Origin: ANME-2 cluster archaeon
Lineage (GTDB): Archaea; Halobacteriota; Methanosarcinia; Methanosarcinales; Methanocomedenaceae
Direction: 5' to 3'
Assembly: GCA_014237145.1 (NCBI GenBank)
Contig: JAAXOC010000073.1
Coordinates: 1 to 42,483, forward strand
Length of the DNA: 42,483 bases
In this document: positions 16,636-25,634 of the stretch, one piece after another
Layout: the number at the start of each line of letters is the position of its first letter
How positions within the stretch are numbered: position 1 is the stretch's first letter
Notes under the pieces: model-generated
What the model was told of the DNA's origin: nothing
Database searches by the model: none
The model's input: the letters and a program-made list of their open reading frames with translations, nothing else
Translations under genes and position numbers: made by a program

Positions 16636-17703
16636 CTAATCATTTACTGACATAAATATATCATCATTCTTTTTGCCCACATCCATATATGCCCTATAAG
16701 CCGCAATCAGCGTACCCAAAAATATTGGTGCCATGAAGAACCCACCTATTCCACCCACAAGACCCCCGCCGATGAACGCCAGCATAACCAGAAGCGGATG
16801 GATACGGGATGCCCTGCCAATGATATAGGGTTTGAATATCAATTCAGTTGGTGCATACAGGATGAGGGCCGATACTATTACAAACACACTCGCATTCCCG
16901 GCCCCGAACTCCAAATACCTGAATATCGCAATAGGCAGCAGCACCATCCAGCCTGCGAATATGGGTATTAAGCCTGCGATCAGTATCAGTGCAGACATTG
17001 CAGGGATATGTGGCACCTTGAAATAATAGAACACCCCGACTGAAAGAATGCTGGTGATCATGGCGGCATAAATGTTACCAAGGAAGATGCCTGCCAGGAT
17101 ATAATCAAGGTGCTCCTTGAATGATTCAGCAATTACGAGCTTATCCTTAGGGACCGTATGCATTATGGCGCTTACGAACCTGGAGCCATCCATTAGCAAA
17201 AAAAAGCATACAAATACTGAAATGATAACATTGAGCACGAATAAGGCAATCTTCAAGCCCATCGAAAAGGGAATCTGTCCCAACATGGGCAGAATAGTAG
17301 AAGATAAGTTTAACACTGCATCCTGTATCAGCTGATATATAGGGTCAGGGATATCCAGTTCATTTATGAAAGTAATTGTCGAATTGACCAACTGCTGTTG
17401 GTTCTTGGCCATTATGATCAACTGGTTCACTATCTCGATCATACCCAGTCCCAGGATTCCCATAAGTGGTGTGATTATGGCAACAGTAGCAATCAATGCA
17501 GATATCTGCTCACCTACACCTCTTTTTATTAACTCTCTTCTTATGGGTCTGGCAATATAGGCAAACACCAATCCCAGGATGATACCATCCAGTAGCGGGA
17601 GGATGATATACCCAAAGGTGGCCAGTATCAATAACAGGACAATAGCTGCAATAATTATCCACCTGTTCTCAATAAGAACAGAAATACCATCCTTTTCTGG
17701 CAT
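16636..17703 (-). CDS. AI-2E family transporter (PerM/TqsA type membrane protein)
   Basis: 355 residues with about eight hydrophobic segments, as is standard for PF01594. N-terminal pair of helices starting at IIIAAIVLLLILATFGYI, the central amphipathic stretch with conserved helices (residues about 60-210), then the C-terminal pack with IPAMSALILIAGLIPIFAGW and a Gly-rich GGGLVGGIGGFFMAP. Members export small molecules (autoinducer-2 in E. coli) or act as Na+(Li+)/H+ antiporters, so the substrate here is open. It is upstream of the S-layer gene on the same strand with only 27 bp between. No strong Shine-Dalgarno is apparent, though GGAGGAG occurs just before the ATG. Confidence 0.85.
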   Translation of the reverse strand: MPEKDGISVLIENRWIIIAAIVLLLILATFGYIILPLLDGIILGLVFAYIARPIRRELIKRGVGEQISALIATVAIITPLMGILGLGMIEIVNQLIIMAKNQQQLVNSTITFINELDIPDPIYQLIQDAVLNLSSTILPMLGQIPFSMGLKIALFVLNVIISVFVCFFLLMDGSRFVSAIMHTVPKDKLVIAESFKEHLDYILAGIFLGNIYAAMITSILSVGVFYYFKVPHIPAMSALILIAGLIPIFAGWMVLLPIAIFRYLEFGAGNASVFVIVSALILYAPTELIFKPYIIGRASRIHPLLVMLAFIGGGLVGGIGGFFMAPIFLGTLIAAYRAYMDVGKKNDDIFMSVND

Positions 17704-17836
17704 CCATCTCCTCCTCTTAAATTGTTTAATACTCTTTGCGCTAATAACTGTTAGTAAAGTAACAGCAGGTAATAATATTTATACTTGTCGATTTTTAGAA
17801 AAACATTTTAATAAATGTGTGGAGACTGTCTGTCAA

Positions 17837-18550
17837 TCATTCCAGTTTCTTTAACCGATATTGAACCCGCCTGATAAGGCCACGGATAGTCTGTACTTCT
17901 CTTGATGTTAATCTTGCACGGCCCAGGATCCTATGTATCATCAATATAGTCTTATCCTTCTTATGCACAGGATAATCAATATCTCCCAGCAGTTGTGTGA
18001 TATGAGCATACATCAGGTCCAGGTCCGGATGTTGGGCAAGTTTGATACTGCCTGCCTCCAGGTCGCTTAGTTCATAAAGTACTACAGCCACCGCGTGGGA
18101 CAGGTTCATACTGGAATAATCAGGACTGGTAGGAATACTCATAATTATATCGCATAGCTTTAGTTCATCATTGTTCAAACCCTTATCCTCACGTCCGAAC
18201 AGGATGGAAACAGAAGCGCTTTTTCCTGTAAGCAACTGCTTGACAGACTCAGGGGAATAAGACGGCATCCTTATATGCTTTTCAACCCTCACACCCGGGT
18301 TTCCTGTTGCAGCTATCACCAGGTTGGAACCGGCCACAGCATCCTGGATAGTTGAATGAACAGAAGCATTTTCCATTATCTCCCTGGCATGCATTGCAAA
18401 GGCCCTGGCTTCACCTCCCATCTCACAAGGATTGACCAGCGCCAGGTCTGAAAAACCGAAATTCTTCATAACACGGGCCGTGGAACCCACATTGCCCCCG
18501 TAAAGCGGTTCTACCAGTACCACACGTATATCCAGACAATCATTGACCAT
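17837..18550 (-). CDS. trmJ: tRNA (cytidine-2'-O-)-methyltransferase TrmJ, SpoU superfamily
   Basis: SAM-dependent 2'-O-ribose methylation of tRNA position 32, cytoplasmic. The three SPOUT motifs are present: GNVGSTARVMKNFG (motif 1, about residues 17-30), SILFGREDKGLNN (motif 2) and MNLSHAVAVVLYEL (motif 3), with the deep trefoil-knot region between the last two. The start is taken at 18550 (MVNDCLDIRV), which gives 237 residues; the open frame runs 30 codons further upstream into the end of mptE but that part is not family-like. It lies 40 bp after mptE in an ileS-mptE-trmJ run. Archaeal TrmJ modifies C32 and sometimes U32; specificity cannot be read here. Confidence 0.88.
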   Translation of the reverse strand: MVNDCLDIRVVLVEPLYGGNVGSTARVMKNFGFSDLALVNPCEMGGEARAFAMHAREIMENASVHSTIQDAVAGSNLVIAATGNPGVRVEKHIRMPSYSPESVKQLLTGKSASVSILFGREDKGLNNDELKLCDIIMSIPTSPDYSSMNLSHAVAVVLYELSDLEAGSIKLAQHPDLDLMYAHITQLLGDIDYPVHKKDKTILMIHRILGRARLTSREVQTIRGLIRRVQYRLKKLE

Positions 18551-18590
18551 GGTATTTCGTTTGTGCTGTATGCATAAATCGGTTGTGATT

Positions 18591-19259
18591 TCAGCCCAAA
18601 TCTCCTGCTGCTCCTGCTTCCCCCTCCAGGACGACATCAATTAATTTACGTGCCCATTCCAGCTTTTTCTTTTTAATGGCGTTTACATGAGGGTCGGAAA
18701 AATCAAACCCGATAAGTACTATAGCAGATGCCCCCATTTCCCGTGCAAGGAAAACACAACGATCCCCATCAGTAAACCCGCCAAAGTTGTGAACATTAGC
18801 CAGTGGTACAGTCTGGGTGGACCCCACCACATTGTAAAGTTTGGGGACTATTGACACTATAATCGGTATATTATCCCCGTGACCATGGACCACCATCAAT
18901 GCTCCCATCCGGCTGGCCTTGATCTCGGCTTCCACATCCCCGTCCAGATCAGTCACAATAATGTGGGGCACGATACCCATATCCATAAGTACGGCAGCGG
19001 CACCATCGGCAGCAATGATGCAACAATCGTTAGGTTGGACCTCTTGTAGTTCACCTTTCAAAGTAGGTGCATTGCCGCATACAAGCACATCCCTGTCCCT
19101 GACCAGTTCTTCGAGCCTCCGGATAGATGCTATTTCAGAAGATGGCATACCTGAAATTATTCCGGACAACACCCTGGCAGATTCTTCATCCCGGACACGG
19201 TCATAACCCATATCCCTGATTATTTCCAGGTATAGCGGCTCCCAGTCTTCAAATCTCAT
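18591..19259 (-). CDS. mptE: 6-hydroxymethyl-7,8-dihydropterin pyrophosphokinase MptE
   Basis: Activates 6-hydroxymethyldihydropterin with ATP for tetrahydromethanopterin (and folate-like) synthesis. 222 residues, the usual size of this archaeal family (DUF115), which is unrelated to bacterial FolK. Seen: [10 protein letters not shown] (nucleotide-binding), [23 protein letters not shown] (metal-binding Asp pair) and VVHGHGDN, then [11 protein letters not shown] and LIGFDFSDP near the C-terminus. Its ATG overlaps the ileS stop (ATGA), so translation is probably coupled. Its presence agrees with a C1 pathway on tetrahydromethanopterin, as do mtr and fwd in this window. Confidence 0.9.
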   Translation of the reverse strand: MRFEDWEPLYLEIIRDMGYDRVRDEESARVLSGIISGMPSSEIASIRRLEELVRDRDVLVCGNAPTLKGELQEVQPNDCCIIAADGAAAVLMDMGIVPHIIVTDLDGDVEAEIKASRMGALMVVHGHGDNIPIIVSIVPKLYNVVGSTQTVPLANVHNFGGFTDGDRCVFLAREMGASAIVLIGFDFSDPHVNAIKKKKLEWARKLIDVVLEGEAGAAGDLG

Positions 19260-22200
19260 GATATCTTTGAAATGCTCATCTTCATGCCTGTGCCTTCAAC
19301 GTCCCATTCCTTAACCAGGTCACCTTCGGGCTCAATATCCATACTAATGACAAGCAGTTTTGTCCTGACCTCATCGGCAATATGCGCTTCCCAGTCCAGG
19401 ACAAGATCCAGTATCCGCTCATCTTTTATCAGCACGACAGCCTTGATCCTTTCTTCTACATCCAGGTCAAGTTCCTTTCGCATATCCTGCAGACGCCTGA
19501 TAACCTCACGGGCATATCCTTCAGATTCGATCTCCCTTGTCAGCATGGCATCCACGTACACAAGGCCGCCAGAGAACTCAGCAGATGCAATATGTTCAGG
19601 TATGGTCTCATTGAACCGGACCATCTCAGATGTTATAGTAACAGTTTCCCCTGCGATTTTAAGCCCATACTCTCCAATATCCTCGAGTGCATCCCGCATT
19701 GAAATTACATCAGCCGAACCAATGGCTGCAATGACTTTACCTGCATCGCCTTTGAATGCCGGACCAATAGCTTTTGGCTGTGGCACAGCTTCCAGTCCCA
19801 GTTCATCCCAGGTCTCATCAGTACCAAGGATCATTATTTCCTTACTGTTGGTTTGCTCAAGCAGTACTGACATCAAGGTTTCCACAGCCTGTGCTACCTG
19901 CTCATTTTCGGGGGCTACCACAATCTTGCGCACCGGCCACCTGAGTTTGCGTTTAACCTTTTGCCTGGCATTTGATGCTGCCTCTACCATATTACGGACA
20001 GTATCCATCTGCTTCTCAAGTTCAGTATCCACCAGGGCTTCCTCCACTTCGGGCCAGTCAGACATATGTATTGACTCCAGGCTGCCCGGGTCAAGATTGC
20101 GCACCAGGTTCTGGTAGATAGATTCTGACAGGTGGGGCATAAACGGAGCCATAACCTTGGCAATCTTAACCAGTACTTCGTACATCACCCAGTAGGCGGC
20201 CAGCTTGTCAGGGTCATCTCCTTCAGTCCATGTCCTGGGCCTGATCAGCTGGACATACCACCTGGACAGGTCCTCAAGTATAAAATCCGATATAGGCCGG
20301 GTGGCCCTGTGAAGGTTGTACTGGTCCATTGCCTCGTTCACATTAATTATAAGTGAATTCAACCGGCTCAGTATCCAGCGGTCCTCGGGTCTTAGGTGAG
20401 ACTTTACCGAATCATAGGTTACGACCGAGGGGTCGAAGTTGTCCAGTGCCATATAGGGCAGTGGGAACCGGTACACGTTCCAGAAGATGTTGACCTTCCT
20501 GTTAATCGTGCTGACCTCGTCCCAGTTGAATTTAAGGTCATCCCAAGGCGCATTTGATGAGAGTACATAGAACCGTAGGGTATCGGCACCGAATTTTTCC
20601 ATCACTACCTCAGGTGAAACTACGTTGCCCTGGCTCTTGCTCATCTTCTTGCCTGCATCGTCCAGCGTGAATCCGTGCATTAGTACGCTCTTGTATGGGG
20701 CCCTGCCAAAAGCCAGCATACTTGCACCCAGCTGCGAGTAGAACCAACCCCTAGTCTGGTCGTGCCCTTCAGTGATAAAATCAGCAGGCCAGAGTTTGTC
20801 AAAGGCCTCATGCTCCCGTGGGTAGTTCAATGTAGCCCAGGATGCCACTGCAGAATCGAACCAGACATCAAAGACATCAGGCACCCTTTTCATGTTCCCG
20901 CCGCATTTGCAGGTAATAGTGATATTATCAACACTTGGCCTGTGCAGGTCCAGGTCACCTTTCTGGTCTGAACGCTCCTGCAATTCTTTCATTGTACCTA
21001 TAACCTCTTCTGCGGTGCACTCATCACAAATCCAGATAGGCAAAGGTATTCCCCAGTATCGCTGCCGGCTGATGCACCAGTCACGTGCGCCTGATACCCA
21101 GTCAGCAAACCTGGCAGAACCGGCCCAGTCCGGGTACCATGCCACTTTATCGATCTCGATTAACATCTCATCCTTGATATCCGAGATCTTCAGGAACCAC
21201 TGCTTGGTTGCAAGATAAATAATAGGGGTCTTGCACCGCCAGCAGTGACCATACCTGTGACTGACCATGCCTTTTTTAAGCAGGTTCCCCCTTTCTTCCA
21301 AGTCACTAATGATAAGCTCGTCAACTTCCTTGACATATTTTCCTTCATATTCCCCTGCATCGGATGTGTACCTGCCGTCAGGACCAACTGGGCAGAAAAT
21401 GGGCAGTTCATGCTCCACACCCAGCATAAAATCATCCATGCCGTGCCCTGGTGCTATATGAACGATCCCGGTATTCTCTGCTGTGACGAAATCCGCCATG
21501 TAAACATTATGATCAAATCCGGCCTGGGCCGGGACCTTGTCAGATAAGGGGTTGTCATATGAAAGTTCAAGCAGGTCTTCTCCGAGCATCTGGTCCAGTA
21601 TCTCAAAGTCTGTATAACGTCCCTGTTTCAGTACATGCTCGACCAGGCTTGTTGCTACATAGAGTACTTCGCTGCCATCTTTGTTATCCTTCCATGCCCT
21701 GATCTTGCTGTATTCAAAACCAGGTTGGACAGCTACTGCAATATTTGCAGGTATGGTCCACGGTGTGGTGGTCCAGATAACGATATATGTATTCTCTTCA
21801 CCCTTCACTTTAAACTTGATATAGACCGAAGGGTCCTCTTCATCCCAGTATTCCACTTCACTGTCTGCAATGGCAGTCTCGCACCTGGGGCACCAGTTGA
21901 CCACTCGTTTGCCCCGTTCCAGCAGGCCCTTATCATGGCCCTGTTTCAGGGTCCACCAGGCTGCCTCAATGTATTCATCCTTCAGGGTCATGTAGGGGTC
22001 TTCCCAATCCAGCCACACTCCCAGGTCCTTGAACTGCTGGGTCATATCATCCTTATGCCTGATAGCGAACTCCTTGCATTTGGCAATAAATTGGTCTACT
22101 CCGTACTCCTCAATATCCTTCTTGGACTTGAAACCAAGCATTTCTTCAACTTTTACTTCTATAGGAAGGCCGTGCATGTCCCAACCTGCCCGGTCCCTGA

Positions 22201-22435
22201 CATGGAAGTTATTCATGGATTTGTACCGCAGGATCGAATCTTTTATGATCTTGTTCCATGCCGTGCCAAGGTGGATGTGCCCGGTGGTATAGGGCGGTCC
22301 GTCTACAAAATAGAAGTCTGTACTGCCGGATCTATGCTGTCTGGACCTGGGATACGCATTGATGGAATCCCAGAAATTGTGGATGTCTTCCTCCAGGGTT
22401 TTTGGTTCATATTTATTGGTGATTTCCCGTATCAT
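19256..22435 (-). CDS. ileS: Isoleucyl-tRNA synthetase
   Basis: Class Ia aminoacyl-tRNA synthetase charging tRNA-Ile. 1059 residues from the preferred start, typical of the archaeal/eukaryotic-type enzyme. The HIGH motif reads GHIHLG after VDGPPYTT, the KMSKS loop is KKMSKSQGN, and the editing domain carries [11 protein letters not shown]. Zinc sites are suggested by CPRC, CRWCKTP-like and ICDECT pairs. The C-terminal part (from about residue 650) is the anticodon-binding and extension domain (DRWILSRLN). An upstream in-frame ATG at 22465 adds ten residues, but GGAG eight bases before 22435 and family alignment favour [11 protein letters not shown]. First gene of ileS-mptE-trmJ. Confidence 0.97.
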   Translation of the reverse strand: MIREITNKYEPKTLEEDIHNFWDSINAYPRSRQHRSGSTDFYFVDGPPYTTGHIHLGTAWNKIIKDSILRYKSMNNFHVRDRAGWDMHGLPIEVKVEEMLGFKSKKDIEEYGVDQFIAKCKEFAIRHKDDMTQQFKDLGVWLDWEDPYMTLKDEYIEAAWWTLKQGHDKGLLERGKRVVNWCPRCETAIADSEVEYWDEEDPSVYIKFKVKGEENTYIVIWTTTPWTIPANIAVAVQPGFEYSKIRAWKDNKDGSEVLYVATSLVEHVLKQGRYTDFEILDQMLGEDLLELSYDNPLSDKVPAQAGFDHNVYMADFVTAENTGIVHIAPGHGMDDFMLGVEHELPIFCPVGPDGRYTSDAGEYEGKYVKEVDELIISDLEERGNLLKKGMVSHRYGHCWRCKTPIIYLATKQWFLKISDIKDEMLIEIDKVAWYPDWAGSARFADWVSGARDWCISRQRYWGIPLPIWICDECTAEEVIGTMKELQERSDQKGDLDLHRPSVDNITITCKCGGNMKRVPDVFDVWFDSAVASWATLNYPREHEAFDKLWPADFITEGHDQTRGWFYSQLGASMLAFGRAPYKSVLMHGFTLDDAGKKMSKSQGNVVSPEVVMEKFGADTLRFYVLSSNAPWDDLKFNWDEVSTINRKVNIFWNVYRFPLPYMALDNFDPSVVTYDSVKSHLRPEDRWILSRLNSLIINVNEAMDQYNLHRATRPISDFILEDLSRWYVQLIRPRTWTEGDDPDKLAAYWVMYEVLVKIAKVMAPFMPHLSESIYQNLVRNLDPGSLESIHMSDWPEVEEALVDTELEKQMDTVRNMVEAASNARQKVKRKLRWPVRKIVVAPENEQVAQAVETLMSVLLEQTNSKEIMILGTDETWDELGLEAVPQPKAIGPAFKGDAGKVIAAIGSADVISMRDALEDIGEYGLKIAGETVTITSEMVRFNETIPEHIASAEFSGGLVYVDAMLTREIESEGYAREVIRRLQDMRKELDLDVEERIKAVVLIKDERILDLVLDWEAHIADEVRTKLLVISMDIEPEGDLVKEWDVEGTGMKMSISKIS

Positions 22436-22577
22436 TCCCGATTCTCCGGATAAGATGGATAACAATAATTAACTGGAGTAGATAGTACTTATTATTTGAG
22501 TTAAAGATTTCTATCATGGGCAATGGATTCCCATGGTTGCCTGGAAGGCAAATGTGGATAAAGAAATATCAGGGATT

Positions 22578-22622
22578 AAAAAAAGGAAATTAACCAGGTA
22601 TCATAATTAATTCTATGATACC
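22578..22622 (-). terminator. Intrinsic terminator after the multihaem cytochrome
   Basis: On the minus strand GGTATCAT-(10 nt)-ATGATACC (22597-22622) is followed by GG, TTAATTTCC and a run of seven T. It starts 15 bp after the cytochrome stop codon and separates it from ileS. Confidence 0.65.
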
Positions 22623-22636
22623 CGGTCTATCGTGGA

Positions 22637-23482
22637 TCAATACTTTGAAGGTGAATGGGCTTCACCATGGCATCCCTTACATTCACTTACATCTAATCCT
22701 GTTAACTGCGCATGGACTCCCTCATGGCAGTCTGCGCATGGACTTACTTGAAGGTGAACCGGGTGACATTCTACACAATTAATGTCTGAATGCTTGGATG
22801 GGTAATCCTGGAATTCCTGTGCAACATTAGGATGGCATTCAATACACAGTTCATTTGCCGTGTCAGAACCGAAATTGACACCTTTAGGCATATGCCCATT
22901 GTGACATTGTGTGCAGTCTTTATTTGCGATATTCCCACTATGGTCAATCCCTTCATGGCAGTCAAGACAATCCGGGATGCCCTTATGTTCTACATGACAG
23001 TCATAGCAACTACCAGAAAGTTCCAAATGGCTACCACCCTCGGTTTTCACATCATTGTATGCTTCACTATGGCATTTGTCACATGCATCGTCAGTCAGGA
23101 GGGAATGGCTTTCATGGCAGTCTTCACAAGGTTTCCCCTCGATATTTATTCTACCCTCTAATTGATGATAACTCCCGTGACATAGATCGCAATCCGAATA
23201 CATAGGTTCTCCACCGAACTCGTGACACCTATCGCATTCACTTGGTATCATTTCTTTATGAACACTGAACCCGGCCATGGCTTCAGGATGGCATCCTATA
23301 TCCACACATCCCGTTTCCATAGGATCTACAGATCCATGCATACTTAAGATGGAATCCTCAGTATGGCATCCACCGCAGTATTCCATCTCAATATCCTGAT
23401 GCAAATGGGTCGGTTTCGCAATACTATATATCAAAAATATAAGTGCCATAATAGCTAACACTGTAACAATCTCTTTTCTCAT
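22637..23482 (-). CDS. Multihaem c-type cytochrome (13 predicted haems)
   Basis: 281 residues from ATG 23482, chosen over an in-frame GTG at 23494 because AAGGTGG lies eight bases before it. An N-terminal hydrophobic segment (IVTVLAIMALIFLIYSIA) acts as signal peptide or anchor; the rest is extracytoplasmic. I count twelve CXXCH motifs and one CX4CH (CVDIGCH) as second haem site, i.e. 13 haems in about 250 residues, plus many extra His for bis-His ligation (for example HESH, HVEH, HNGH, HPVH). The dense packing resembles NrfH/NapC-like and doxX-type electron carriers rather than an enzyme, since I see no substrate site. In ANME-2 and related archaea such proteins carry electrons from membrane methanophenazine pools to the outside; that function is inference. 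It is a single-gene unit. Confidence 0.92.
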   Translation of the reverse strand: MRKEIVTVLAIMALIFLIYSIAKPTHLHQDIEMEYCGGCHTEDSILSMHGSVDPMETGCVDIGCHPEAMAGFSVHKEMIPSECDRCHEFGGEPMYSDCDLCHGSYHQLEGRINIEGKPCEDCHESHSLLTDDACDKCHSEAYNDVKTEGGSHLELSGSCYDCHVEHKGIPDCLDCHEGIDHSGNIANKDCTQCHNGHMPKGVNFGSDTANELCIECHPNVAQEFQDYPSKHSDINCVECHPVHLQVSPCADCHEGVHAQLTGLDVSECKGCHGEAHSPSKY

Positions 23483-23561
23483 ACAATAATCCACCTTAAA
23501 TCCATGCTAATCATTAGTTTAAATCAATAAAGTATAATTCCGTATACCTGCAATACACTTC

Positions 23562-23620
23562 CAAGAAAATCCTCCATTTGGTTGGATTAACTTGAGTACA
23601 TAATCTTATAGATTATATAC
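23562..23620 (+). repeat. Dispersed hairpin repeat, copy B
   Basis: Second copy of the ~60-bp element. CAAGAAAATCC, hairpin AATCC/GGATT with a different loop from copy A, then ACTTGAGTAC and the palindrome GTACATAATC-TTATA-GATTATATAC. It lies in the 256-bp gap between the cytochrome start and tRNA-Tyr; apart from it, this gap shows only AT-rich DNA and a possible cytochrome promoter. Confidence 0.75.
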
Positions 23621-23750
23621 CTACTAAAAAACAATTAATGTATTTCAATATAAATATATCGATATGGTCTGCGGCTGTATAGTCACATAATTATTTCACA
23701 TTGAACTCTTTTCGGGACTATACAATATAGTCTGTAGGTGAAAAATAAAG

Positions 23751-23862
23751 TCCCGCCTCCCAGATTCGAACCGGGGGCATCGCGGTTACTGCGCGTGTGC
23801 ACATTTAGGTGTGCATGATCGAACTACAGCCGCGCACTCTAACCAGGCTGAGTTAAGGCGGG
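23751..23862 (-). tRNA. tRNA-Tyr (GTA) with a 37-nt intron
   Basis: Acceptor CCCGCCT pairs with AGGCGGG, discriminator A, no encoded CCA. D-stem ACTC/GAGT, anticodon stem CGCGG/CCGCG, T-stem CCCGG/CTGGG with TTCGAAT. Anticodon GTA follows CT. Between position 37 (G) and 38 (A) lies an intron at 23787-23823; exons are 23824-23862 and 23751-23786 (75 nt mature). CTGT can pair with GCAG at the intron end, leaving 3-nt bulges AGT and TAA on opposite strands, the bulge-helix-bulge cut by the archaeal endonuclease. C1-G72 is the archaeal tRNA-Tyr identity pair. Confidence 0.95.
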
Positions 23863-23991
23863 ATTATGAAATATAAGCAAGTCTCAGCCATCCGGCGGCA
23901 TTCAGGATATGCACGATAATACTTATCCTTTTCGTTGATATCTGCCGGATATCACCATTGCCCTATATCTTGGGTAAAGTAATAAGGGTAA

Positions 23992-24135
23992 TTAGCGCAG
24001 TTGTGTGAAATCAGTGCTGAGGTTCTTTACTTTGTATCTCAAACAATCCTTGAAATCATCACCGTCAAAATCACATGGCTTCAAGTCATTTGCAGCACAT
24101 TTCTGATGGGAATACATCGTACAATCTTCTTTCAT
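23992..24135 (-). CDS. Small cysteine-containing protein, 47 residues
   Basis: An open frame from ATG 24135 to TAA. I do not recognise it. It has four Cys (positions 5, 13, 21, 31) spaced by 7, 7 and 9 residues, a His at 10, many acidic residues (DFDGDDFKD) and an RYKVKNL tail. The spacing suggests metal or Fe-S binding. No TM segment or signal. There is no clear Shine-Dalgarno. It lies alone between tRNA-Tyr and broken genes, so it could also be a remnant; the amino-acid pattern looks protein-like rather than random. Confidence 0.45.
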   Translation of the reverse strand: MKEDCTMYSHQKCAANDLKPCDFDGDDFKDCLRYKVKNLSTDFTQLR

Positions 24136-24188
24136 ATGATCAAAACCCAGGGTTTTATTGATACCTTGATTTAATACTATTATTAAGT

Positions 24189-24228
24189 ATTATGGTTTAT
24201 GGTTTGTGGTTTGCGAATTGTGGTTTAT
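24189..24228 (+). repeat. Short GT-rich degenerate tandem repeat
   Basis: TATGGTT-TATGGTT-TGTGGTT-TGCGAAT-TGTGGTT units of about seven bases, ending just before the histidine-kinase remnant. No function suggested. Confidence 0.5.
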
Positions 24229-24238
24229 GATATCTATC

Positions 24239-24325
24239 TTAATCATATTTTGGCAGGATAATGTTAAAAGTACTGCCATTTTTATCACTTTCCGCCCAGA
24301 TTATGCCATTATGCATTTCTATTAT
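24239..24325 (-). pseudogene. C-terminal remnant of a sensor histidine kinase
   Basis: The 28 codons before TAA read IIEMHNGIIWAES and then NGSTFNIILP, which is the end of the HATPase_c domain (G2-type GSTF box and the closing LP). The frame meets a stop just upstream and nothing of the kinase core (H, N, G1 boxes) is left. Directly adjoins the oxidoreductase fragment. Confidence 0.7.
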
Positions 24326-24678
24326 TTAGCATGAAAGTACCCTTGGGTTCTTTCATTTTTTGAGCATGTCATTCGAAGAATTTCATGTACGTTTTCTGCA
24401 ATAATCCTGTCGGCATATTCAAGTGTCCTGATATTTCCAACACAGATAACCGGTACATCCACCACACTGCGTATCCCTTCTGTAAGGTTCACATGTACTC
24501 CTTCACCCATATCCTCTAATGGAGCCATATGGTTCATGCTTGCATATGTCCCGGCAGCCACACTGATCACATCGGCACCTGCTTTTACAAGTTTGGGAGC
24601 AATTTCCCTGGTCTCATTTAGTGTGACCCCGCCCTCAACAAATTCATCAGCACTGATACGGCAGGAAACGGGTGGGAC
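24322..24678 (-). pseudogene. Fragment of an old-yellow-enzyme-type NADH:flavin oxidoreductase
   Basis: A 118-codon open stretch begins right after a stop and reads PVSCRISADEFVEGG, LVKAGADVISVAAG, then VDVPVICVGNIRT and YADRIIAEN. These are consecutive strands of the FMN-binding TIM barrel found in OYE/2,4-dienoyl-CoA reductase enzymes (the GGxT segment, the AGAD strand and the pVi.vGnirt phosphate-binding strand). Such enzymes have 340-660 residues, so both ends are missing. After RIIAEN the family pattern stops and the frame runs out into the kinase remnant, which marks a deletion junction near 24370. Not expected to be functional. Confidence 0.75.
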
Positions 24679-24745
24679 TTAGACATATTTAAGAAAAAAT
24701 AACTTGTACTGCCAGTATACAGACGTATTGTGGAAAACTTTAAAA

Positions 24746-25202
24746 TCATATTCCTTTGACTGTATCAATTCCATCAATACAACAAACATCGTTAATGAAC
24801 TCTTTAGATGACATAAATTTCACATGCTCTTTTATTTTCATTTCCGTCAATCTTCTATTTGCTGTAACAAAATATTCTGCTTCACCAGCAAAGTAACTGC
24901 AAATATGGGGTAGGTCATCAATGTCTGCTATAAAATACTTCCAATCATCAATAAAAACGTTCCACTCGAAATCATTGACCATTTCGGATGATGGTATGGA
25001 CATCATGTAAAGTCTAACAAGAGAGGTAAAGTCTTTGCCCTTGGTGTATTTTAAACCATGATAGTACTTCATCGATCGGATAATCGCTCAGAACCACCTT
25101 GAGCTTCCCCTTTTTGATTTCCTGCAATATCAACTGGCTGTTGCTATTGGGCTGAAGGATGCCAGTGATAAAAATATTTGTATCAAAATACGCGGTGAGC
25201 AT
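24746..25202 (-). pseudogene. PIN-domain toxin (VapC-like), frameshifted
   Basis: Two overlapping frames make one protein. 25202-25014 starts MLTAYFDTNIFITG (first catalytic Asp) and continues to DYPIDEVLSWF (conserved acidic residue); the family pattern then moves into the other frame at KGKDFTSLVRLYM and runs to DIDDLPHICSYF and YFVTANRRL (second Asp cluster and TxN/D site), ending at 24746. The switch falls near 25035-25050 and needs one missing base or two extra. PIN proteins are Mg-dependent RNases acting on tRNA or rRNA. The start overlaps the antitoxin remnant by 20 nt, the usual vapBC order. Intact members have about 135-150 residues, as the joined frames here. Confidence 0.78.
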
Positions 25203-25431
25203 ATCCTTCCCATAGCTTTTTTCTTATATCCTTTATTTCAGTCAAAAGTTTATCAACATCTTTATTGGTCGATGGCAAAGCTGCGCTACCTTTTTTTTCA
25301 AAATCATTTAAAATAACTTCATTAACGGCTTTCTTTACAGCATACGTTATAAATTCACTTTTGCTTTTGAACTCGCCTGCCTTTATAAAACGATTTATTA
25401 AGGCAGATTCCTTCGCCGGGAGCCTGACAAC
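25183..25431 (-). pseudogene. Ribbon-helix-helix antitoxin (VapB-like), 5' end cut by MITE copy 2
   Basis: 82 codons remain: VVRLPAKESALINRF (ribbon strand) and KSKSEFITYAVKKAV (helices of the RHH fold), followed by a C-terminal toxin-binding tail ending in WEGYAHRVF. The MITE sits immediately before the ribbon strand. Joining the DNA across the MITE and one target copy gives TNVDVVVRLP, a normal RHH start, but no ATG, GTG or TTG precedes it in frame before a TAA. Within the MITE the frame reaches a stop without a start codon. So the antitoxin has lost its start, and its PIN partner is frameshifted. Confidence 0.72.
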
Positions 25432-25572
25432 GAGACTGTCGGAAAAGTACCTAAAAAGCGCTTAAATTGAAACTTTCAAAATTATTATTCCAACTAAATC
25501 ATCATGCAGCGCCATGTCGAGTTTAGACCGTAAAGCTGAAATATTGAAAAACAAGGCTTTTCCGACAATCTC
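25432..25572 (-). mobile_element. MITE copy 2 (141 bp), inserted in the antitoxin gene
   Basis: Identical to copy 1 over all 141 bases as I read it, in the opposite orientation. Terminal inverted repeats GAGAYTGTCGGAAAAG and a direct 5-bp target duplication ACAAC (25427-25431 and 25573-25577). Insertion separates the antitoxin from its 5' end. Identity of the two copies suggests recent movement. Confidence 0.92.
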
Positions 25573-25634
25573 ACAACATCAACATTTGTGTTTATAATAT
25601 AATGTAATTATGATTCATAGTATTTTAGTATTGT

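Noticed and set aside
17818-17840. Partial third MITE end (GGAGACTGTCTGTC) near the trmJ stop
   Set aside because: Only about nine bases match the terminal repeat and no partner end or element body follows.
19272-20117. 281-codon open frame antisense to ileS
   Set aside because: Ser/Thr/Ile-rich shadow typical of the complement of a coding gene; ileS on the other strand is beyond doubt.
21635-22453. 272-codon open frame antisense to ileS
   Set aside because: Same reason; no recognisable domain.
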